From Clostridia bacterium (lineage in GTDB: Bacteria > Bacillota > Clostridia > Peptostreptococcales > Caminicellaceae), in NCBI GenBank assembly GCA_022361035.1, contig JAKSBP010000325.1:1-59937 (forward strand): a DNA stretch of 59,937 nt, read 5' to 3'. The position numbers were made by a program, and so were the translations under genes. Positions 27,552 through 36,068 of the stretch are shown in pieces (positions within the stretch are counted from its first letter, which is position 1; every line of letters begins with the position of its first letter). The notes below the pieces were generated by a model. It had not been told where the DNA came from. It made no database searches and saw only the letters and a program-made list of their open reading frames with translations.

Positions 27552-28613
27552 ATGTTTCAAAAGTATAAATTAGAAGGAACGCCCTATGAAATTGGTCATC
27601 AGCATGGCAAATTGGCAAAGGATAAAATTACAAATAGTATAATAATTTATAAAGAAATGTTTAAGACATTTGCTAACTTAGATTGGCAAAGTGCCTATGA
27701 GAATGTTGAAAAATATATACCATTTATTGAAAGCTTTGATGTAGATATTATGGAAGAAATTAGGGGGATAGCTGATGGTTCAGGTTATGAATTAAACGAT
27801 ATCTTAATACTAAATGCACGAAGTGAGTTAATGTTCTCAACACAAATGCTAGAAGGATGTACAAGTTTTGCAACAACACCAGAAATATCTGGAGGAAAGT
27901 TATTTGTAGGTCAGAACTGGGATTGGGGTCCAGGTCAGAAGGATTCGGTAGTAATTTTTGAAATTGAGCAGAAAAATAAACCTAATATATTGATGATTAC
28001 TGAGGCTGGACTTGTAGGTAAAATTGGTTTTAATTCATCTGGTGTTTCTATTTGTCTGAATGCTCTTATGACAAATCTTAACCGACCGGGAACACCTCTT
28101 CATATAGTTATGAGAGGTGTATTAAATTCATGGAATTTTGACGAAGCTATGGCTAAGGTAGCTAATAGTAATATAGCATCTGCTGTAAATTTTATTATTG
28201 GTTATGAAGATGAATCTGTAGCAAATATAGAAGTAATTCCAGATGATTTTGAGGTTATACTTCCTGAGAATGGAATAATAACTCATACTAACCATATTAC
28301 AAGTTCAAGGTTGCTTACTAAGGTCGACGACCTTATCAAGGATATGCATCCAGATACTGTTATACGATTTGAAAGAAGTAGAGAACTATTCTTAGAAGCT
28401 GGAGAAGTGAATATAGATAAGATTAAGAATGTATTAAGTGACCATTTTAATTATCCTAATTCTATATGTAGACATGAAGACCCACAAATGTTAGAAAGTG
28501 AACAATTATGTACAGTTTTTTCAATGATTATTAATTTGAAATCCAGAGAATTACATTTAACTGAAGGAAAACCCTGTGAAAGTAAATATGAGAGAATAAC
28601 ATTTGAAAAATAG
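27552..28613 (+). CDS. C45 family peptidase / acyl-CoA:6-APA acyltransferase-like Ntn hydrolase
   Basis: A 353-residue protein of the AAT (peptidase C45) family. It has an N-terminal PYEIGHQHGKLAKDKI helix, the candidate nucleophile in EGCTSFA (Cys103), then GQNWDWGPG, TEAGLVGKIGFNSSGV and a late THTNH. These enzymes mature by self-cleavage before the Cys and then cleave or form amide bonds; the substrate here is unknown. GGAGG lies 6 bases before ATG 27552; an upstream in-frame start at 27492 would add 20 residues without a ribosome site. It is flanked by the two copies of a coiled-coil gene. Confidence 0.85.
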   Translation: MFQKYKLEGTPYEIGHQHGKLAKDKITNSIIIYKEMFKTFANLDWQSAYENVEKYIPFIESFDVDIMEEIRGIADGSGYELNDILILNARSELMFSTQMLEGCTSFATTPEISGGKLFVGQNWDWGPGQKDSVVIFEIEQKNKPNILMITEAGLVGKIGFNSSGVSICLNALMTNLNRPGTPLHIVMRGVLNSWNFDEAMAKVANSNIASAVNFIIGYEDESVANIEVIPDDFEVILPENGIITHTNHITSSRLLTKVDDLIKDMHPDTVIRFERSRELFLEAGEVNIDKIKNVLSDHFNYPNSICRHEDPQMLESEQLCTVFSMIINLKSRELHLTEGKPCESKYERITFEK

Positions 28614-28633
28614 TAGGGGAATATGGACAATTG

Positions 28634-28830
28634 AATTAAAGAAGAAGTAAGGAAAAGGAAAGAAATATTTACGAAATTAGATAAAGTTAAAGTAGGAGTA
28701 GATAGATTAGAAAACATCGAGAGTCAGTAAAAAGCTTTATATTTAATTTAGAAGTAAACTTTATAAAATTAAATAAAACTATATGTTTATAGAAAAGTAT
28801 AGAAAAGCTAAAAAAGTTTTCGGAAAATAA
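28634..28830 (+). pseudogene. Decayed second copy of the coiled-coil gene
   Basis: The DNA aligns with 27210-27380: GGAAAGAAATATTT, then AGTAGATAGATTAGAA, TGTTTATAGAAAAG, and GCTAAAAAAGTTTTCGG. Reading RKEIFTKLDKVKVGVDRLE, it reaches an in-frame stop after IESQ. A one-base deletion relative to the intact copy lies there too. The heptad array is almost gone and no start codon remains. Even the terminator hairpin was duplicated. Confidence 0.78.
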
Positions 28831-28863
28831 AAAGACTAATGGAAGAAATCATTAGTCTTTCTC
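28829..28863 (+). terminator. Terminator of the decayed coiled-coil copy
   Basis: AAAGACTAATG (28831-28841) pairs perfectly with CATTAGTCTTT (28850-28860). The position and sequence are homologous to the terminator at 27378. It may now end the C45 peptidase transcript. Confidence 0.8.
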
Positions 28864-29148
28864 TTATTGTTACAAGACATACTAAAGATGGAATTAAAGA
28901 GGTAGAATGTAAGAAAGTTAAGGAAGGGGGATATTATTAATTATTTAGGATAAAGAATTTAATCCAATCAACCTGCTTTTATATTAATTGTAAGTTTAGT
29001 ATAATAATTGCAAGGAGTTATAAGTTTAGGATAGTAGCTATTGGGTATTATATGAAATATGTTATAGAATTATAGGCTAACCCTAAAATATGCTTTAAAG
29101 TATAAACTCATCCTTATAGCCTGAGATTATTAGAAAGGACTTTATAAT
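28864..29148. other. Non-coding remainder before nth
   Basis: AT-rich sequence with no convincing gene, hairpin or repeat copy. Promoter-like boxes are too loose to call. Confidence 0.4.
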
Positions 29149-29802
29149 ATGGTAAAGAAAAAGATGCTTAAAAAGAAAGAAATAAAAGAAGCCTTAGTGA
29201 TATTAGAGGAACTGTATCCAGAGGCTGAGTCAGAGCTTGTATATAAATCTCCCTTTGAGCTTCTAATATCAACGATATTGGCAGCCCAATGTACCGATAA
29301 GCGTGTAAATAAGGTTACAAGTGAATTATATAAAAAATATAATACTCCAGAGAGTTTTCTTAAGCTGACTGAAGAAGAATTAGGAGCTTTAATCAAGAGC
29401 TGTGGCTTCTATAAAGTGAAATCTAAAAACATTTTGAGTACATGTAGAATTTTAGTTGAAAAATTTGATTCCAAGGTTCCCGACACTATAGAAGAATTGA
29501 TGGAACTACCTGGAGTTGGAAAAAAGACAGCTAACGTTGTAGTAAGCAATGCATATGGAAAGGATGCAATTGCTGTTGATACCCATGTTTTTAGAGTTTC
29601 AAATAGAATTGGTTTAGCTAGCAGCAAGGATGTCTTTGGTACAGAGGAGCAGTTAATGAAAAATATAGAAAAAAGCTTATGGTCTCAGGCCCATCATTGG
29701 CTTATTTTCCATGGTAGAAGAATATGTAAGGCCAGAAAGCCAAAGTGTGAAGTATGTCCTTTAACTACCATATGCCTGTACTATAAAGAAGTTACTGGAT
29801 AA
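29149..29802 (+). CDS. nth: Endonuclease III (DNA glycosylase/AP lyase)
   Basis: A 217-residue protein of the HhH-GPD superfamily. It has the helix-hairpin-helix LPGVGKKTANVVVSNAYG with catalytic Lys, VDTHVFRVSNRIG carrying the catalytic Asp, and a C-terminal [4Fe-4S] loop CKARKPKCEVCPLTTIC. It removes oxidised pyrimidines and nicks the DNA. A GAAAGGAC ribosome site precedes ATG 29149. Together with nfo at 12 kb, the window holds two base-excision-repair enzymes, though not linked. Confidence 0.94.
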   Translation: MVKKKMLKKKEIKEALVILEELYPEAESELVYKSPFELLISTILAAQCTDKRVNKVTSELYKKYNTPESFLKLTEEELGALIKSCGFYKVKSKNILSTCRILVEKFDSKVPDTIEELMELPGVGKKTANVVVSNAYGKDAIAVDTHVFRVSNRIGLASSKDVFGTEEQLMKNIEKSLWSQAHHWLIFHGRRICKARKPKCEVCPLTTICLYYKEVTG

Positions 29803-30245
29803 ATTTAAATAGAGATTATTTATAGTATTGTTGCACTATAGAGGATATATGATGTATTAGCAATATTAAAATCATAGGTATATATAAATAAACAACTTTA
29901 AAGATTAATAAATTTGAAAGAAAAAATGTAAAAGATTTAATTATTTTCTTTCAAATTTATCTTAAGTTTTAGTGTTGTTTATCCATAAGTAAAAATTTTA
30001 AAGCAGGGACTATATACCTGTTTTTTTATTTTTGAGGAATTTAAACTTTTTTATAAAATTTAAGAATCTGAACTTATGAAGTATATTTTACGTCTATGTT
30101 CTAGAGGTCTATAAATCAATGAAGGAAATGGGTTTGTAATGAAAGACTAAATTTAATATACACCTAGACAATTATTTGTCGTATAATGATATATATGAGA
30201 AAGTAAAACATAGGACAAAAGATAATGTCGAAAGGTGGAAATAAA
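29803..30245. other. 443-base intergenic region with a family B repeat
   Basis: It holds the family B hairpin (29890-29983), then a small CAGG/CCTG hairpin followed by T7 (about 30004-30028), a weak terminator candidate. The rest is AT-rich. TATAAT near 30181 may be the -10 box of the FtsA-like gene. Confidence 0.5.
29890..29983 (+). repeat. Family B hairpin repeat, best copy
   Basis: Nested complementary arms: AAACAAC...GTTGTTT, ACTTTAAAGAT...ATCTTAAGTTTTAGT, and AAATTTGAAAGAAAA with TTTTCTTTCAAATTT. The loop is AATGTAAAAGATTTAATTA. The loop and the right end recur at 2783, 37532 and, inverted, 43042. Confidence 0.7.
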
Positions 30246-32225
30246 ATGGAGGACGTTATTTTTTCTCTAGATATAGGTACTAGAAATGTAGTGGGTGTCC
30301 TTGCAAGAATGGAAGAAGATACATATAAAGTCTTTGATTATGAAATAATGGAGCACCCTGATAGGGCAATGTATGATGGACAAATACATGATATTGAAAA
30401 GGTTTCTAAAGTTGTAAAGATTGTGAAGGAAAGGCTTGAGGAAAGAAATAATGCAAGCCTTAATCATGTGTCTATTGCAGCGGCTGGTAGAGCCCTAAAA
30501 ACTCAAAAGGTTTTTATTGAAAATGAGGTGGATTCTACCATGGCAATAGATAGTTCTTTAATAAATAGCCTTGAGCTACAGGGGATTCAAATGGCGCAGA
30601 AGGAATTAGATAATACCTGCAGCGATACAGAATCAAAGTATTATTGTGTTGGATATACGGTTGTCAACTACTATTTGGATGAAAGCGTAATTGGAAATCT
30701 TAAGGGGCATAAGGGAAATAGAATTGGAGCAGAAGTTTTAGCCACTTTTTTGCCCCATATTGTTGTGGATAGCTTATATACAGTAGTTCATAATGTTGAC
30801 CTTGAAGTTACAAGCCTAACCCTTGAACCTATAGCAGCAATAAACATTGCTATTCCCCCTAAGTTTAGACTCTTAAATCTAGCATTGGTAGATGTTGGTG
30901 CGGGCACCTCGGATATTGCTATTACAAAAGGTGGAGCGATTACATCCTATGCAATGGTTTCCTTTGCTGGAGATAAGATAACTGAAGTTATTTCCCAAGC
31001 ATATCTTTTAGACTTTATCACCGCTGAGAAGGTTAAGATAGATTTGACCAGTAAGGATTATCATAAATTTAGGGATATAGTGGGTATGGAGCATGATATA
31101 TCGACGGATGAAATAATTTTAAAGACTGATGAAATAATAAAAGAGTTAAGTGAAAGAGTAGCAGAAAAAGTAATTGAGTATAATGGAAAATCGCCAAGTG
31201 CTGTTTTCTGTATAGGTGGAGGCAGTCAAATACCGAAGTTCACAGAATATTTATCTGAAAAGTTAGAAATTCCTAAAGAGCGTGTAGTTTTAAGGGGAAC
31301 TGAAGCCTTAGAAAACCTTGAATTTTTATGTGATGAACTTAAGGGACCAGAGTTTATAACCCCCTTAGGTATAGGATATACTGCCTATAAGGACAAGGAG
31401 CAAGATTTTCTTAAAGTTAACGTAAATGGCAAATCCATAAGATTATTCAACTCCAAGGAACTTTCAGTTTCAGATGCATTAATACTAGTTGGTTTTAATG
31501 CCAGAAAATTAATTGCTAAGAAGGGAAAATCAATATCTGTTGAAGTTAAGGGAGAAAGGAAAGTTATTCATGGAGACTATGGAGAACCTGCTAAGATATA
31601 TGTTAATGGAAAGCCAGCAAGTTTAGATACCAAGTTGTATAATGGTGATAATATTATTATTGAGGAAGCCACCCACGGTAAAGATGCAGTGCTGCAGCTT
31701 AAGGACATTGTTAACATGGAAGAATTGATTACCTTTAACGGGGAGAAAAGAAATTTAATTAAATTAGTAAGTGTGAATGGAAAGATAGTTAGCAACGACT
31801 ACTTATTAAAGGATAAGGATAAAATAGATATTGTTAGAATTGACAATATTAGAGAATTCTTGAAAACCTATAGTGTTAATGCGAATTACAATGAGATTTA
31901 CGTAAATAATAGATTGGTGAATGAAGATTTTATATTAAAAAAAGATGATGTTATCGAGATTGAGACTGGGAAAATAGCCCAAAGAGAAGAATTGAAAAAG
32001 ATTAAGGTAGAAAAGGAATCCAATGATATTGAGGTCAATGTAAATGGTAGTATTATAAAGTTGAAAGGTAGTAATAAAGAACCTATCTTTGTAGAAATAT
32101 TTAATTATATTGACTTTGATATAAAAAAGCCTAATGGAATATTAGTATTAAAATTAAATGGTGAAAGGGCTAACTATACGGATATTCTTAAAACCGGTGA
32201 TAACATAGAAATATTTTGGAGATAA
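30246..32225 (+). CDS. FtsA-like actin-fold protein with repeated beta-grasp-like C-terminus
   Basis: A 659-residue protein. Residues about 1-370 are an FtsA/PilM-type actin fold: FSLDIGTRNVVGV (phosphate 1), SIAAAGRAL of the 1C subdomain, LVDVGAGTSDIAI (phosphate 2), and FCIGGGSQIPKFTEY. Residues about 390-659 hold at least four repeats of a short pattern, VNGxxxxxDxxLxxGDxIxI (IYVNGKPASLDTKLYNGD, VSVNGKIVSNDYLLKDKD, IYVNNRLVNEDFILKKDD, LKLNGERANYTDILKTGD). This looks like ThiS/ubiquitin-like strands. The family's role in division is inferred. ATG 30246 follows AAAGGTGG. Confidence 0.8.
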   Translation: MEDVIFSLDIGTRNVVGVLARMEEDTYKVFDYEIMEHPDRAMYDGQIHDIEKVSKVVKIVKERLEERNNASLNHVSIAAAGRALKTQKVFIENEVDSTMAIDSSLINSLELQGIQMAQKELDNTCSDTESKYYCVGYTVVNYYLDESVIGNLKGHKGNRIGAEVLATFLPHIVVDSLYTVVHNVDLEVTSLTLEPIAAINIAIPPKFRLLNLALVDVGAGTSDIAITKGGAITSYAMVSFAGDKITEVISQAYLLDFITAEKVKIDLTSKDYHKFRDIVGMEHDISTDEIILKTDEIIKELSERVAEKVIEYNGKSPSAVFCIGGGSQIPKFTEYLSEKLEIPKERVVLRGTEALENLEFLCDELKGPEFITPLGIGYTAYKDKEQDFLKVNVNGKSIRLFNSKELSVSDALILVGFNARKLIAKKGKSISVEVKGERKVIHGDYGEPAKIYVNGKPASLDTKLYNGDNIIIEEATHGKDAVLQLKDIVNMEELITFNGEKRNLIKLVSVNGKIVSNDYLLKDKDKIDIVRIDNIREFLKTYSVNANYNEIYVNNRLVNEDFILKKDDVIEIETGKIAQREELKKIKVEKESNDIEVNVNGSIIKLKGSNKEPIFVEIFNYIDFDIKKPNGILVLKLNGERANYTDILKTGDNIEIFWR

Positions 32226-32636
32226 TAGACTTAGTTTATCTAGAAAAGTTTAGATTTTGTTTTAGAAATAAAGCTTATAAGAAGCTATATAAATAATCCC
32301 TTCATACCCTTAAATCGCAAAACTCCTTACAGGTATATTATTTAAATAGTATTAATATTTATATTATAAGAGTAAATTTTTCTAAAAAGCATGAATGTTT
32401 GTACACTTTTACCTTAAGATGTATTATTCCTTGAGGCTTGCTATCTAATAGTTTTAAAAGTTTCCAAAGGAATAAGAATAAAATGAGAATATACTTTATT
32501 TTAATGATTATATTAAGGGTAGTACCTACATATGAAGTTGTGGAAAAATAAAATCAAGAGAATTCATTATTTAATAAACCTAGATTAAAGTGTTTGTTTC
32601 ATTTTTAAGTAGACATTATTATTTATGGAGGCAGCC
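32226..32636. other. 411-base intergenic region
   Basis: AT-rich with small hairpins (AGCTTATAAGAAGCT near 32272). No gene, clear terminator or repeat copy seen. Confidence 0.4.
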
Positions 32637-34067
32637 ATGTCAAGTAATAAAAATAAAGGGAATACAAGAAACAAAATATTAGGTGTGATAATAATTATTC
32701 TAGGTCTACTTTTTTTTAGTGTTGTGTCAGCGATAGCTTCTTTATTCATAATTTATAAGAATTCTATTCATAGTGGAATTTCTATAGAAAATGTTGATAT
32801 TGGTGGACTTACAGTGATAGAAGCTAATAATAGAGTTGAAGTTAATTTAAAGGATACTTTAAATAATGATAAACTAATACTTAAGTATAATGGAAGCTCA
32901 TGGGAGTTTAATTCGGAAGAGTTGGGTCTAAAGTATGACTTTTTAAAGGCTGTTAACGATGCCTATTTAATTGGAAGACGAGGAACCTACTTGGACAGAA
33001 TAGAAACAATGATTGCCCTTTTGAAACGACCCTATAATGTTTCCTTAAAAACCTCTATAGATATGGAAAAAATAAATAGTATACTAAATAAAATACAAAA
33101 TGAAGTAAATATACCGGGTTTGGATGCAGAGATTAGAAGGGAAGATGGAAAATTCATTATCGAAGAAGAGAGGTTAGGACTAAGACTAAATAAGGAAAAG
33201 GATGCTAAAAAGATTTCAGAAGCATTATTGAACAGCGGATTTTATGATAGTGTAACCATTGATTTAACATTAGAACCTGTAGTACCTAAATATAGAGCCG
33301 AAAATCTCAGTCACATAGGAGATTTATTAGGTTCTTATACAACAAAATTTAATACGAAATTGAAAGGAAGAAGTACCAACGTAAATATAGCTTCCCGTGC
33401 TATAGATAGAACTGTACTTTTACCTAATGAAATATTTTCATTTAATGGAACTGTAGGACCTAGAACTATAAAAAATGGGTACCAGATTGCACAGATAATC
33501 TTAAGGGGCAAGCTGGTTGATGGTATAGGAGGAGGAATTTGTCAAGTTTCAAGTACCCTATACAATAGCGTCTTAATGAGCGAACTAGGTATTGTAGAAA
33601 GGGCTAACCATACCATACCTTCTACATATGTACCAATGGGATTAGATGCAACTGTCTCCTATGGGGTTTTAGATTTTAAGTTTCAAAACACCTTAGATTT
33701 TCCAATTTATATAGAGTCTATTGTTAGTGGAAATAAAATGAAGGTTAATATTTATGGTAAAAAACTTTCAAATAGAAGGATAAAGTTAACTAGTAATATT
33801 GACGAAATAATAAAGAAGGATACATCCATAGTTTTTGATGATGATATGTTTAAGGGTCAGAAAGTAGTAGAGGAAAAAGGGAGGGATGGATATAAGGTTT
33901 CATCTTATATGACAATTTATGATGGAGATAGATTTATTGAGAAAAGATTAATTTCTAAGGATTACTATAGGCCTAGAAAAGAGATTATAAAAGAAGGGAC
34001 AAAAAAACCCCCTAAAGAAAGAAAAGATAATGAAAATGGTCAAGATGAACGAGATGTAAATAACTAG
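32637..34067 (+). CDS. VanW family protein (YoaR-like)
   Basis: A 476-residue cell-surface protein. It has a Lys/Asn-rich N-terminus, one membrane anchor (about 15-40), a region like the putative peptidoglycan-binding repeat (about 50-215), and a VanW domain (about 235-365, with FSFNGTVGPRT, GIGGGICQVSSTLYNSVL and NHTIPSTYVPMGLDATV). The tail is charged. VanW proteins occur in vancomycin-resistance clusters but this type is common in Clostridia and is not itself a resistance marker. GGAGG lies inside the longer frame starting at 32625, so ATG 32637 is chosen. Confidence 0.88.
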   Translation: MSSNKNKGNTRNKILGVIIIILGLLFFSVVSAIASLFIIYKNSIHSGISIENVDIGGLTVIEANNRVEVNLKDTLNNDKLILKYNGSSWEFNSEELGLKYDFLKAVNDAYLIGRRGTYLDRIETMIALLKRPYNVSLKTSIDMEKINSILNKIQNEVNIPGLDAEIRREDGKFIIEEERLGLRLNKEKDAKKISEALLNSGFYDSVTIDLTLEPVVPKYRAENLSHIGDLLGSYTTKFNTKLKGRSTNVNIASRAIDRTVLLPNEIFSFNGTVGPRTIKNGYQIAQIILRGKLVDGIGGGICQVSSTLYNSVLMSELGIVERANHTIPSTYVPMGLDATVSYGVLDFKFQNTLDFPIYIESIVSGNKMKVNIYGKKLSNRRIKLTSNIDEIIKKDTSIVFDDDMFKGQKVVEEKGRDGYKVSSYMTIYDGDRFIEKRLISKDYYRPRKEIIKEGTKKPPKERKDNENGQDERDVNN

Positions 34068-34084
34068 TATTAGAGGTGTTATTA

Positions 34085-34786
34085 ATGAACGAAGAATTGT
34101 ATGAAAGAACCATCCTTTGCCCAATATGTGAAAAAGAGTTTACAACCAAGAAGATGAAAACTTCAGCCATAAGAATCGGGAAAAGAGATGAAGATTTTTG
34201 TCCTTATTATGAAGGAGAAAACCCACTATTCTACGGAGCTTTTATATGTGCTAATTGTGGTTATGCAGGACTAGAAGGTGGTTTTTCAAAGAAAGTAACC
34301 GAGGAAAATAGAAAAAAAATCCTAAATATAATTACTTCAAAATGGTATCCAAGGGGATATGGAGGAAAAAGAGGGCTTCAGGAAGCCATCGAGACATATA
34401 AGTTAGCGTTGTTGTGCAGCAATATTCTAAAGGATAAAAACAGTATCATAGGAAAGATTTGCTTGAGATTATCATGGTTTTATAGATATAAAGGAGAGAA
34501 AAGTGAAGAAAACAAATTTATCCATTTCACAATAAATTCATTTAAGGAAGCATTTACTGGAGAAAGGATAAATGATGATGAATACGATGAAGTAACAATA
34601 CTTTATTTACTTGGAGAACTTAATAGAAGAATAGATAATTATAGGGAGTCCATAATGTGGTTTGATAAAGCCTTAAGTAATCCACAGATTAAGAAAAAAA
34701 GACATATTGAATTAAAAGCTAGGGATCAGTGGAGTACGGCCCGTAATCAATATAAAATTCACCAAAAAGCTGTAGAAAATGCTTAA
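34085..34786 (+). CDS. DUF2225 zinc-ribbon protein
   Basis: A 233-residue protein with CPICEKEFTTKK near the N-terminus, CPYYEG and CANCGYAG: paired Cys for zinc. A helical, TPR-like C-terminal half follows. DUF2225 proteins are common in Clostridia and are of unknown function. ATG 34085 follows GAGGTG; GTG 34076 in frame sits in that site. The gap to the VanW gene is only 17 bases, so they form one transcript. Confidence 0.82.
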   Translation: MNEELYERTILCPICEKEFTTKKMKTSAIRIGKRDEDFCPYYEGENPLFYGAFICANCGYAGLEGGFSKKVTEENRKKILNIITSKWYPRGYGGKRGLQEAIETYKLALLCSNILKDKNSIIGKICLRLSWFYRYKGEKSEENKFIHFTINSFKEAFTGERINDDEYDEVTILYLLGELNRRIDNYRESIMWFDKALSNPQIKKKRHIELKARDQWSTARNQYKIHQKAVENA

Positions 34787-34800
34787 TATCTATTGTATAG

Positions 34801-34873
34801 AAAATTTTACAGTTGCGATTTGGTGAAACTACATGTGGGAATTTATCCTAAGTCTTAATGTTATTTATCTATG
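34801..34873 (+). repeat. Family B repeat, partial copy
   Basis: Only the right end is well preserved: TTTATCCTAAGTCTTAATGTTATTTATC matches the right ends at 2945 and 29958 in most positions. The left half has diverged. Confidence 0.4.
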
Positions 34874-34908
34874 AAAGTGAATTATGTAATTTGTTTAGTT
34901 AATTGAGT

Positions 34909-34941
34909 AGAGTTGCTATAAAGGGTGGCAGCTCTTTTTTA
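34909..34941 (+). terminator. Terminator of the VanW-DUF2225 unit
   Basis: A 9-10 bp stem GAGTTGCTA/TGGCAGCTC (34910-34918 with 34926-34934, two G-U) is followed by a T6 run. Confidence 0.85.
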
Positions 34942-35059
34942 TAATCAATAAGATATTTTTTCGATAAAAACTGTTTTATTGGTAATTATAATGGGTGTAG
35001 ATATGGCTATTGACAATTTAATAATTGTTAAAGAGAGAGGGAGGGAATTGAAGAAGATG

Positions 35060-35371
35060 ATCTTAGTAAATACTAACGAGATACATGGTCAAGAAATTAT
35101 TGAAGTATTTGGAATGGTTAGAGGAAGCACTATTCAGTCGAAGCATATTGGAAAGGATATTTTAGCAGGGTTAAAGACAATAGTTGGTGGGGAAATTAAT
35201 GAATATACAAAAATGCTAGAGCAGGCAAGACAAATCGCAATTAAGAGGATGATTGAAGACGCTGAAAGTAAGGGAGCTAATGCTATAGTTAATATTAGAT
35301 TTGCTACATCAGCTATAATGCAGGGAGCAGCAGAATTATTGGTATATGGAACTGCCGTTAAGGTGAAGTGA
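35060..35371 (+). CDS. UPF0145 (YbjQ) family protein
   Basis: A 103-residue protein with the family's MILVNTNEIHGQEI opening, GSTIQSKHIGKDI, VGGEINEYTKMLEQAR and GANAIVNIRF. These proteins form pentameric rings; the function is unknown, and 'heavy-metal-binding' in databases is by homology. The frame is open from 34979, but homology begins at ATG 35060. TTG 35048 just after GGAGG is the alternative and would add four residues. Confidence 0.82.
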   Translation: MLVNTNEIHGQEIIEVFGMVRGSTIQSKHIGKDILAGLKTIVGGEINEYTKMLEQARQIAIKRMIEDAESKGANAIVNIRFATSAIMQGAAELLVYGTAVKVK

Positions 35372-35381
35372 TTTGATACTG

Positions 35382-35410
35382 TTGATTTAATGAATATTTA
35401 TTTATATAAT
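35382..35410 (+). promoter_or_regulatory. Promoter of cobU
   Basis: TTGATT (35382-35387), a 17-base spacer and TATAAT (35405-35410). Transcription would start at about 35416, inside the left arm of the terminator that ends the preceding gene. Confidence 0.65.
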
Positions 35411-35413
35411 AAA

Positions 35414-35443
35414 GATGTCCTGAGAATGGGGCATCATTTTTTT
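35414..35443 (+). terminator. Terminator overlapping the cobU start region
   Basis: GATGTCCT (35414-35421) pairs with GGGGCATC (35428-35435) and is followed by A then T8. It ends 4 bases before the cobU ribosome site. It should end the UPF0145 transcript. Confidence 0.8.
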
Positions 35444-35460
35444 AGATGGAGGAAAGTTTT

Positions 35461-36057
35461 ATGACGGGTGATGGAGGATATAAGCTCAATAATGAAGGCT
35501 CCCAAATAACTCTAGTGACAGGGGGGGCAAGAAGTGGTAAAAGCTCCTTTGCAGAAAAGCTAGTATCTGACTTGGGAAAAAGAGTAGCCTATATAGCCAC
35601 AGCTATTCCCTTTGATGAGGGCATGAAGGATAGAATAGAAAAACATAGGGTATCAAGACCAGAAAGTTGGAAAACCTATGAAATCCACAGGGATGTATAC
35701 AAATATATAGAAGAGATAGGTCAAAGATATGATATTATTTTACTTGACTGTATAACAATATTAGTTACAAATCTAATGTTTGAAAATGATAATATAGATT
35801 GGGATACTGTTAGTAGAGAAAAAATTGATAAAATAGAAGTTGATATAACAGAACAAATAGATTTACTTATAAAAAAAATAAGAGATACTAAGATAAGATG
35901 TGTCTTAGTGACCAATGAATTAGGTATGGGAATCGTACCTGAAAATAGATTATCCAGGATTTTTAGGGATATAGCCGGTAGAGTTAATCAATTTATTGCT
36001 GGTAAGGCAGATGAAGTTTACTTTACTGTTTCAGGTATACCAATGAAGATTAAATAG
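35461..36057 (+). CDS. cobU: Adenosylcobinamide kinase / adenosylcobinamide-phosphate guanylyltransferase
   Basis: A 198-residue P-loop enzyme: TLVTGGARSGKSSFAE near residue 20, YIATAIPFDEGM, the guanylylated-His segment KHRVSRPESWKTYE, and a late VLVTNELGMGIVPENRLSR. It phosphorylates adenosylcobinamide and converts it to the GDP form. ATG 35461 lies 8 bases after GGAGG; ATG 35446 precedes that site. cobS follows after 11 bases. Confidence 0.94.
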   Translation: MTGDGGYKLNNEGSQITLVTGGARSGKSSFAEKLVSDLGKRVAYIATAIPFDEGMKDRIEKHRVSRPESWKTYEIHRDVYKYIEEIGQRYDIILLDCITILVTNLMFENDNIDWDTVSREKIDKIEVDITEQIDLLIKKIRDTKIRCVLVTNELGMGIVPENRLSRIFRDIAGRVNQFIAGKADEVYFTVSGIPMKIK

Positions 36058-36068
36058 AGGAGAAACTA

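Noticed and set aside
32637-34067. Vancomycin resistance locus
   Set aside because: Only a VanW-domain protein is present. No vanA/B ligase, vanH, vanX or VanRS is nearby, and this architecture is ordinary in Clostridia.
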